Origin: Desulfovibrionaceae bacterium UBA6814
Lineage (GTDB): Bacteria; Desulfobacterota; Desulfovibrionia; Desulfovibrionales; Desulfovibrionaceae
Reading direction: 5' to 3'
Length of the DNA stretch: 11,459 nt
NCBI GenBank assembly: GCA_002452635.1
Contig: DKEU01000237.1
Location: 44,557-56,015, forward strand
The position numbers and the translations under genes are program-made. The notes under the pieces were generated by a model. It was not told where the DNA came from. It saw nothing but the letters and a program-made list of their open reading frames with translations, and did not search any database. Positions 7,082 to 11,459 of the stretch are shown here, piece by piece (the first letter of the stretch is position 1; each line of letters opens with the position of its first letter).

Positions 7082-8761
7082 ATGGCCCGCCGTCTGCTGC
7101 ACCTGACCACGCTCTACGAGACGGCCCGGGAACTGGGCGCCATGTCCTCGCCCCAGGAGGTCATGAACGCCTTCCTGCTCACGGCCATGGGCCCCCTGGG
7201 CGCCACCCGGGGCTTCGTGCTCACGGTGAACCGCTTCACCCGGGAGACCCGGCTGGCCCGGCGCGGGCTGGAGCCTGAGGAAACCGCCGGCCTGGGCCAG
7301 GACCTGGACGGGCTCCTGGCCGCCTGCTTCCCGGATCAGCCCCAGCCGCGCTTCGGCGGGCAGGAGATGCTGGCGCTGCAAGAGCTGCCCCAGCCCGCTC
7401 CCGCGCCCCTGCCCCCGGACACCCGCATCCTGGCCGCCTGGACCGCCCGGGGCGGCATGCTGGGGGTGCTGGGCCTGTCCGACCGGCTGGACGGGGCGGA
7501 CCTGGACCAGGATGACCGGGAGTTCCTGAAAGGGCTGGCCGGGACCCTGGCCGGCGCGCTCAAGACCGCCCAGGCCACGGAGAACATCCGCCGCCTCAAC
7601 CTGGAGCTGGCCGCCAAGAACGCCGAGCTGGAGGAGGCCGCGGCCCAGGCCGAGGCCGCCCGCGGCGACCAGGCCCGCCGGGCGTACCAGCTCAAGACCC
7701 TGTTCGACGCCAGCCGGGAGCTGGCCCCCCAGACCGACACCCGGGAGATGGCCGAGTCCTTCCTGCTCCTGTGCATGGGCGCGCTCTCCATGAGCCAGGG
7801 CCTGGTGCTGGTGCGCGACAGCCGGAGCGGGACGCCCATCCTGGCCTCCCGCGGGGTGGAGCTGCCCCCGGACCACGCCCTGGCCGCCACCCTGGACGCC
7901 GCCTTTGCCGGAAGCCCGGGCAACCCCATCCCCATGAGCTGCAAGGTGCTGGTGGACCCGCGGCTGCTGGCGGGCGCGGGCCTGCCCTTCCCGGCCGCGG
8001 CCCTCTGCCTGTTCGCGGTGGACGAGTCCTGCCAGGGCATCCTGGCCCTGGGCTCCCCGCTCACGGGCGAGGCGCCGACCCCGGACGAACTGGAGCTCCT
8101 GGCCGCCCACGCATCGAGCTTCCTGGTCTTCCTGGGCAAGGCCCGCAACTTCGCGGCCGCCCAGCAGGCCAACCGCAACCTGGCCCAGCGCAACCAGGAA
8201 CTGCAGCAGCTCCTGGAGGAGATCACCCAGTGCCGCCTGGACCTGGAGGGCGAAAAGCGGCACAAGGCGCGCATCATTTCTTTTGTGGAGCGGCAGTCCG
8301 ACCGGGTTCAGGCCGCCTCCCGCCTGGACTTCGCCGTGATCCTGGCCCTGGCCCTGCTCCTGGGGCTGGTGTTCAACGCCTCCAACCCCTCCGGGGCGGA
8401 CATGGTCCCCCTGGCCTGGTCCCGGCCTCCGGCCGAGCGCATCGACGCGGGCTGGGCCAAGCTGCGGCGCGACAACGGGGCCATCCTGGTGGACGCGCGG
8501 CCGGTCCAGCTCTACAAACAGCGGCACGTGAAGGACGCCCTGAACCTGCCGGCCAGCCTGTTCGACTTCGTGTTCGCCATGCGGTTGGCCCGCCTGGCCT
8601 CGCAAACCGAAATCGTGGTCTACGGCCACACCGTGAGCCGGCTCTACGACGAGGAGGTGGCCTTCCTGCTCAAGGACCGCGGGTTCGAGAACGTCCACGT
8701 CATGGAGGGCGGCCTCCCGGCCTGGATGGCCATGGGGCTGCCCGTGGAGCCTGCCCCGTGA
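7082..8761 (+). CDS. GAF-GAF-TM-rhodanese fusion with Gly in place of the catalytic Cys
   Basis: The product is 559 residues. Two GAF-like modules at about 5-165 and 200-360 are visibly duplicated: LTTLYETAREL at 8-18 matches LKTLFDASREL at 204-214, and the following 30 residues also align. Charged coiled-coil segments follow each module (about 167-203 and 350-400). A basic stretch precedes one transmembrane helix at about 416-431, so by the positive-inside rule the GAF half is cytosolic and the C-terminal half periplasmic. The C-terminal domain is a rhodanese: D471-A472-R473, then YKQRHVKDALNLP at 478-490 and a final HVMEGGLPAW. The active-site loop reads G515-H-T-V-S-R520; the first position is Cys in active sulfurtransferases, so this one should not carry persulfide. 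It may bind or sense instead. GGAAG at 7070-7074 precedes ATG 7082. The TGA overlaps the GTG of the MauE-like gene by 4 nt. Confidence 0.85.
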   Translation: MARRLLHLTTLYETARELGAMSSPQEVMNAFLLTAMGPLGATRGFVLTVNRFTRETRLARRGLEPEETAGLGQDLDGLLAACFPDQPQPRFGGQEMLALQELPQPAPAPLPPDTRILAAWTARGGMLGVLGLSDRLDGADLDQDDREFLKGLAGTLAGALKTAQATENIRRLNLELAAKNAELEEAAAQAEAARGDQARRAYQLKTLFDASRELAPQTDTREMAESFLLLCMGALSMSQGLVLVRDSRSGTPILASRGVELPPDHALAATLDAAFAGSPGNPIPMSCKVLVDPRLLAGAGLPFPAAALCLFAVDESCQGILALGSPLTGEAPTPDELELLAAHASSFLVFLGKARNFAAAQQANRNLAQRNQELQQLLEEITQCRLDLEGEKRHKARIISFVERQSDRVQAASRLDFAVILALALLLGLVFNASNPSGADMVPLAWSRPPAERIDAGWAKLRRDNGAILVDARPVQLYKQRHVKDALNLPASLFDFVFAMRLARLASQTEIVVYGHTVSRLYDEEVAFLLKDRGFENVHVMEGGLPAWMAMGLPVEPAP

Positions 8762-9246
8762 CGGCCCGACTGCGCACCCTGGCCACCCACCCCGGCCTGG
8801 CCCTGGCCTTCCGGCTCTACCTGGGCGGCCTGTTCATCTACGCCAGCATCTACAAGATCCAGTACCCCGCGGAATTCGCGGAGAGCATCGCCGCGTACCA
8901 GTTGGTGCCGCACTTCCTGGTCAATCCCATGGCCGCGGTCCTGCCCTGGCTGGAGCTCATCTGCGGCGCCCTGGCCGTGATCGGCCTGCGGGTGCGCGCC
9001 GCCCTGGTGGTCATGACCGTGCTCATGGCCCTATTCACCCTGAGCCTGGCCTGGGTGGTGGCCCTGGACATCCCCATCGGCTGCGGCTGCTTCACCGGCC
9101 AGGAGGCCGAGGCCGGCCCCCTGACCCTGTTGCGCGACCTGGCCTGGCTGGCCATGTGCCTGCACGCCCTGGCCTTTGACCGCCTTTTGCACCTGGAGAA
9201 CCGCATCAGCTGGAAAATCTCGGAGTTGCCATGCCCGCCCGCCTGA
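8758..9246 (+). CDS. MauE/DoxX-family four-helix membrane protein with CGC motif
   Basis: The product is about 162 residues, nearly all membrane-embedded. Four hydrophobic helices lie at about 14-32, 50-75, 80-103 and 122-142. The first contains the family pattern LFIYASIYKI followed by P-x-x-F-A-x-x-I-x-x-Y. After helix 3 comes the MauE-type motif GCGCF with C109 and C111; other cysteines are C69 and C134, plus one near the C-terminus. MauE acts with the thioredoxin-like MauD in disulfide-dependent maturation of methylamine dehydrogenase. No mau structural genes are visible here, so the natural partner is probably the CPIC thioredoxin-fold protein two genes upstream. The GTG at 8758 was chosen because it makes a 4-nt GTGA overlap with the previous stop and gives a full-length family member. 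The longer upstream open frame is only a shadow over the rhodanese gene. Confidence 0.82.
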   Translation: MTARLRTLATHPGLALAFRLYLGGLFIYASIYKIQYPAEFAESIAAYQLVPHFLVNPMAAVLPWLELICGALAVIGLRVRAALVVMTVLMALFTLSLAWVVALDIPIGCGCFTGQEAEAGPLTLLRDLAWLAMCLHALAFDRLLHLENRISWKISELPCPPA

Positions 9247-9554
9247 TCCGCGCCCTGGCCGCAACCCTGCTGGTCCTCGCCCTGGCGGCCTGCGGCCACG
9301 ACCCCTCCCTGCCCGGCTCCTATGCCGGCAGCACCCCCGAAGGCCCCGTGACCCTGGAGATCAAGGACGGGGGCAAGGGCTCCTGGTCCACCCCGGGGGA
9401 GGACATCGCCGTGACCTGGGAGCGCCGGGGCGACGAGGTGTGGCTGCACACCCGGTCGGGCGGGGTGGTCATCTGCGCCCTGCGCCCGGACGGCGGCCTG
9501 GAGGCCGACGTGCCCGGGGTGGGCCGCATCGTCCTGGAGCGCAAGCGCCAATAG
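9231..9554 (+). CDS. Small hypothetical lipoprotein
   Basis: The product is 107 residues. The N-terminus is basic (R4, R7), followed by a hydrophobic core and the lipobox LAAC with acylated C21, so it should be anchored to an envelope membrane. The mature part is about 85 residues, rich in Gly and short beta-prone segments (VTLEIKDGGKGSW, IAVTWERRGDEVWL). That is reminiscent of small beta-barrel or immunoglobulin-like lipoproteins that report cost or size of a bound ligand, but no family is recognised. It has a second cysteine at about position 82 in VVICALRPDGG. ATG 9231 has GGAG at 9222-9225 and overlaps the end of the MauE-like gene by 16 nt, so it is translated from the same message. It is the last gene of the plus-strand operon. 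Function unknown; a partner role for the envelope redox proteins is a guess from position. Confidence 0.78.
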   Translation: MPARLIRALAATLLVLALAACGHDPSLPGSYAGSTPEGPVTLEIKDGGKGSWSTPGEDIAVTWERRGDEVWLHTRSGGVVICALRPDGGLEADVPGVGRIVLERKRQ

Positions 9555-9566
9555 CCCTCCCCTCCT

Positions 9567-9610
9567 GAAAAATCCGGCGCCGCGATCCCGTGCGGGGGAC
9601 CGCGGCGCCG
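9567..9610 (-). terminator. Intrinsic terminator of the formate dehydrogenase genes
   Basis: CGGCGCCGCG (9575-9584) and CGCGGCGCCG (9601-9610) form a perfect 10-bp stem. After one mismatch, TCCC/GGGA adds four more inner pairs. Read on the minus strand, the stem is followed within 2 nt by TTTTT (complement of 9568-9572), a standard Rho-independent layout located 23 nt past the fdhB stop. On the plus strand the hairpin is followed by CTGTATGGGG with no T-tract, so any stop of the plus-strand operon here would be weaker. Confidence 0.8.
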
Positions 9611-9632
9611 CTGTATGGGGGGGTGGGGATTC

Positions 9633-10358
9633 CTACGCCAGGCGCACCGGCCGGAAGACCTTGGCGAAGAACTGCTTGCGGGTCAGGGGGGCGGGCGCCG
9701 AGCCCTCGGCCACCGCCCGTTCGTGGTACCGCTTGGGATCGTGCTCCACCAGATAGATGGCGTTCACGTCATCGGCGTTCAGGAGCATGGCCTTGGGGCT
9801 GCGCTTGCGCACCTGGGCCAGGGCCGCCTCGGCCTGGGCGAGCATGGCGTCCCGGTCCCCGAAGTTCATGGCCCCGGTGGGACAGGACAGGACGCAGGCC
9901 GGCTTGAGCCCGTTGTGCACCCGGTCCACGCACATGTCGCACTTGCCCATGACCCCGCTGGCCGGGTCCTCCCGCGGGATGTCGTAGGGGCACGCCTCGC
10001 GCACCTCCTGGCGCTGGTCCTTGGTGAGCTTGGCGGTGTTGGCGGTGAACAGCACCGCGTTGGTCTGCCCGTCCCGGATGATGGCGGACTCGTCGTACCC
10101 GTCGGCCACCTCCTTGCAGGGCGGGATGATGCAGTGCCGGCACTGGTCCGGGAAGAACAGCCAGCGCAGTTTGCCGTCCACCTGGCCCTCGCTGAAGCGC
10201 ACCAGCTTGTAGGTGCTGAAGGACAGGTCCTGGGGGTTCTGGTACGAGCCCACGTTCTCGGTCTTTTCCGCGGGCAGCTTGTGCCACTGCTTGCAGGCCA
10301 CCTGGCAGCCCCGGCAGGCGGTGCAGCGCGAGGTGTCGATGAAGAAGGTCTTGTCCAT
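9633..10358 (-). CDS. fdhB: Formate dehydrogenase iron-sulfur (beta) subunit
   Basis: The product is 241 residues, the electron-transfer subunit of a periplasmic-type formate dehydrogenase that passes electrons from the catalytic subunit to cytochromes. It has exactly 12 cysteines: C12, C15, C18 and C22 (C-x2-C-x2-C-x3-C), C73, C76 and C81 (CRHC...PPC), C123 in CPYDIP, C140 and C143 (CDMC), C155 and C159 (CVLSCPTGA). That fits three [4Fe-4S] clusters, as known for the Desulfovibrio gigas enzyme; the usual fourth Cys after PPC is absent. It has no signal peptide, consistent with export together with the Tat-targeted alpha subunit. A GTG at 10367 is in frame, but AGGAGG at 10372-10367 overlaps it and lies 8 nt before ATG 10358, so the ATG is the start. 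It lies downstream of fdhA, separated by a palindromic element, and ends before a strong terminator. The three-cluster count is inferred from cysteines. Confidence 0.9.
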   Translation of the reverse strand: MDKTFFIDTSRCTACRGCQVACKQWHKLPAEKTENVGSYQNPQDLSFSTYKLVRFSEGQVDGKLRWLFFPDQCRHCIIPPCKEVADGYDESAIIRDGQTNAVLFTANTAKLTKDQRQEVREACPYDIPREDPASGVMGKCDMCVDRVHNGLKPACVLSCPTGAMNFGDRDAMLAQAEAALAQVRKRSPKAMLLNADDVNAIYLVEHDPKRYHERAVAEGSAPAPLTRKQFFAKVFRPVRLA

Positions 10359-10366
10359 TGAATACA

Positions 10367-10372
10367 CCTCCT
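10367..10372 (-). promoter_or_regulatory. fdhB ribosome binding site that fixes the ATG start
   Basis: AGGAGG on the minus strand is a full Shine-Dalgarno match, 8 nt before ATG 10358, and overlaps the alternative GTG at 10367. It lies partly inside the 10-bp palindrome CTCCTAGGAG (10368-10377), which is too tight to fold on itself but could pair between molecules or bind a dimeric protein. Confidence 0.75.
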
Positions 10373-10399
10373 AGGAGTCTATTGACGAACTCCAATTGG

Positions 10400-10524
10400 G
10401 CAGGCCGTTCAAAAACCGCGAGGGCAAGGCGCAAGAGCCCGTCAAGGCCGAAGCGTATTCGACATACGTGAGGGTTTGACGGGGTCGCAGCAACGCAGCC
10501 ATCGCGGGATTTTCAACGGCCTGC
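10400..10524. repeat. 125-bp palindromic (MITE/REP-like) element between fdhA and fdhB
   Basis: The ends are inverted repeats: GCAGGCCGTT at 10400-10409 matches the complement of AACGGCCTGC at 10515-10524. The similarity continues inward through an A-rich stretch and a CGCGA-like segment (to about 10420 and 10503) with a few mismatches. A second, nested inverted repeat pairs CCCGTCAA (10438-10445) with TTGACGGG (10476-10483), and CGTA (10454-10457) with TACG (10465-10468) around a 7-nt loop. The whole unit could fold into a long interrupted hairpin in the fdhA-fdhB message. It encodes no protein. Its right end coincides with the last base of the fdhA stop codon. No clear target duplication was seen. 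The GGCCGTT(C/G)AAAA ends resemble dispersed palindromic repeats in deltaproteobacterial genomes, from memory and not from a search. Confidence 0.7.
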
Positions 10525-11459
10525 TAGGCCTTGCGGACGTTGGCCATGAAGACCTTGGTCTCGGGTATGCCGGTATTGGGGTCGCCCACCGACGGGGTCA
10601 GCAGGTTGGACGAATCGCCGCCGCTGCCGTCGTGGGGCATCTGCCAGCCGAAGCACCAGGGCATGCCAATCTGGTACACGGTCTGGCCCATGATCTGGAG
10701 CGGCGACATGCGCCGGGTCACGATGGCCACGGCCCACAGGCTGCCGCGCACGCTCTCCACGGTCACCTTCTCGCCGTTCTTGATGCCCCGCAGCTTGGCC
10801 AGCTCCGGGCTCATCTCCACGAACATCTGGGGCTGGGCCTCCAGCAGCCAGGGCGTGTAGCGGGTCATGAGGCCGGTCTGCCAGTGCTCGGTGACCCGGT
10901 AGGTGGTGGCCACGAAGGGATACTTGGGATCGCACACCGCCTTGTACTCCTTGGTGAAGCGCAGGGCCGTGGGGTTGTGGAGCTGCCCGGAGAACGGATT
11001 CTTGACCACCGGGCACTCCATGGGCTCGTAGTGCTCGGGGAAGGGGCCGTCCTTGAGGCCCGGGCCGAAGATGTGGCCGTGGCCCTGGGGCTTCATGATG
11101 AAGGCGTACTTGGCGCCCGGGGCCCAGCCGCCGTCGGGCACGTCGCCCTCCCACTTGGAGCCGTTCCAGGCGACGACCGGCTTCTGCGGCGCATACGGCT
11201 GGCCCGTGTTGTCGCAGGAGGCCCGGTTGTAGATGATGCGCCGGTTCACGGGCCAGCACCAGGTCCAGTTCGGGAACAGGCCGATCTTGGCCTGCATGGG
11301 GGTCTGGGACTTGTCCCTGCGGTCCGCCATGTTGCCGGCCTCGGTGTAGGAGGCGCAGTACAGCCAGTTGCCCGAGCAGGTGGAGCCGTCGGCCTGGAGG
11401 AACGCGAAGCTGGGCACCTGGGTGCCGGCCTTGTAGGTCTTGTCCTTGATGGTCACGTC
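10524..11459 (-). CDS. fdhA: Formate dehydrogenase catalytic (alpha) subunit, C-terminal fragment (5' end outside window)
   Basis: About 311 residues from the C-terminal end of a molybdopterin oxidoreductase of the formate dehydrogenase alpha family are visible. The frame is open to the window edge; the GTG at 11456 is internal. Recognisable parts are TWCWPVNRRIIYNRASC, the long insert with GGWAPGAKYAF and KPQGHGHIFGPGLKDGPFPEHYEPMECP, and the molybdopterin-dinucleotide-binding C-terminal domain. That last domain reads MSPELAKLRGIKNGEKVTVESVRG, then MPWCFGWQMP and the terminal NTGIPETKVFMANVRKA. It oxidises formate (or reduces CO2) in the periplasm with a Mo- or W-bis-pterin cofactor. The active-site Cys/Sec, the first [4Fe-4S] cluster and the Tat signal lie beyond the window. 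The C-terminus looks natural and complete; the stop TAG (10526-10524) shares its last base with the palindromic element. fdhB follows 165 nt downstream. Confidence 0.9.
   Translation of the reverse strand, partial: DVTIKDKTYKAGTQVPSFAFLQADGSTCSGNWLYCASYTEAGNMADRRDKSQTPMQAKIGLFPNWTWCWPVNRRIIYNRASCDNTGQPYAPQKPVVAWNGSKWEGDVPDGGWAPGAKYAFIMKPQGHGHIFGPGLKDGPFPEHYEPMECPVVKNPFSGQLHNPTALRFTKEYKAVCDPKYPFVATTYRVTEHWQTGLMTRYTPWLLEAQPQMFVEMSPELAKLRGIKNGEKVTVESVRGSLWAVAIVTRRMSPLQIMGQTVYQIGMPWCFGWQMPHDGSGGDSSNLLTPSVGDPNTGIPETKVFMANVRKA

Noticed and set aside
342..8698. Long minus-strand open frames (342-2363, 2360-3733, 3556-5844, 5741-8698) opposite the plus-strand genes
   Set aside because: They encode low-complexity Gly/His/Gln/Ala/Arg-rich sequences with no domain and lie exactly opposite well-identified genes. 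They arise because GC-rich third codon positions remove stops from the opposite frame.
7771..8757. Upstream extension of the MauE-like frame
   Set aside because: It overlaps the rhodanese gene with shadow-type composition. GTG 8758 gives a full-length family member with a normal 4-nt overlap.
9590..10361. Plus-strand open frames opposite fdhB (for example 9615-10361)
   Set aside because: They are mirror shadows of an fdhB gene supported by twelve conserved-pattern cysteines, a Shine-Dalgarno and a terminator.
10359..10367. Start of fdhB at GTG 10367
   Set aside because: The GTG overlaps the AGGAGG itself; ATG 10358 has ideal 8-nt spacing from it.
10400..10524. CRISPR repeat or small transposase remnant
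   Set aside because: There is one palindromic unit with no regularly spaced copies and no coding potential; a non-autonomous palindromic repeat fits better.

Overview
The window is very GC-rich and densely coded. Its gene content points to a sulfate-reducing Desulfovibrionaceae-like deltaproteobacterium: a periplasmic-type formate dehydrogenase with a separate small beta subunit, MoeA fused to a molybdate-binding-like domain, and a Cache/HAMP/PAS histidine kinase carrying a CPAY/CW cysteine cluster. The taxonomic placement is inferred from gene families, not from a marker gene.

Layout. (1) 1-2309, plus strand: the 3' end of one moeA, followed 16 nt later by a complete second moeA paralogue fused to a periplasmic-binding-protein-like domain. 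Both belong to molybdenum/tungsten cofactor maturation. (2) 2310-9554, plus strand: a candidate promoter and a 5'-leader hairpin precede a substrate-binding lipoprotein (SBP). After a 95-nt gap with two consecutive hairpins come a transmembrane histidine kinase, a REC-STAS response regulator, an exported thioredoxin-fold protein, a GAF-GAF-TM-rhodanese protein, a MauE-like membrane protein and a small lipoprotein. From the kinase onward the genes are 10, 12 and 18 nt apart and then overlap by 4 and 16 nt, so they very probably form one operon. (3) 9555-9632: a strong hairpin with an uninterrupted T-tract only on the minus strand, acting as terminator for the opposing genes. (4) 9633-11459, minus strand: formate dehydrogenase iron-sulfur subunit (fdhB) and the C-terminal part of the catalytic subunit (fdhA, running off the window). 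They are separated by a 125-bp palindromic element that starts on the last base of the fdhA stop codon.

How the parts may work together. The MoeA proteins would supply the metal-pterin cofactor that FdhA needs, so the two ends of the window share a theme. The central operon looks like a signalling unit (SBP lipoprotein, Cache kinase, REC-STAS output with no DNA-binding domain) joined to an envelope thiol-redox unit (CPIC thioredoxin fold, MauE-like protein with a CGC motif, membrane-anchored rhodanese whose catalytic cysteine is glycine, lipoprotein). This combination is the best candidate here for an undescribed system. Its function is inferred from domains and gene order only.

Long open frames on the minus strand opposite the plus-strand genes are high-GC shadows and are not annotated. 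No tRNA, rRNA, CRISPR array, or transposase gene was seen.
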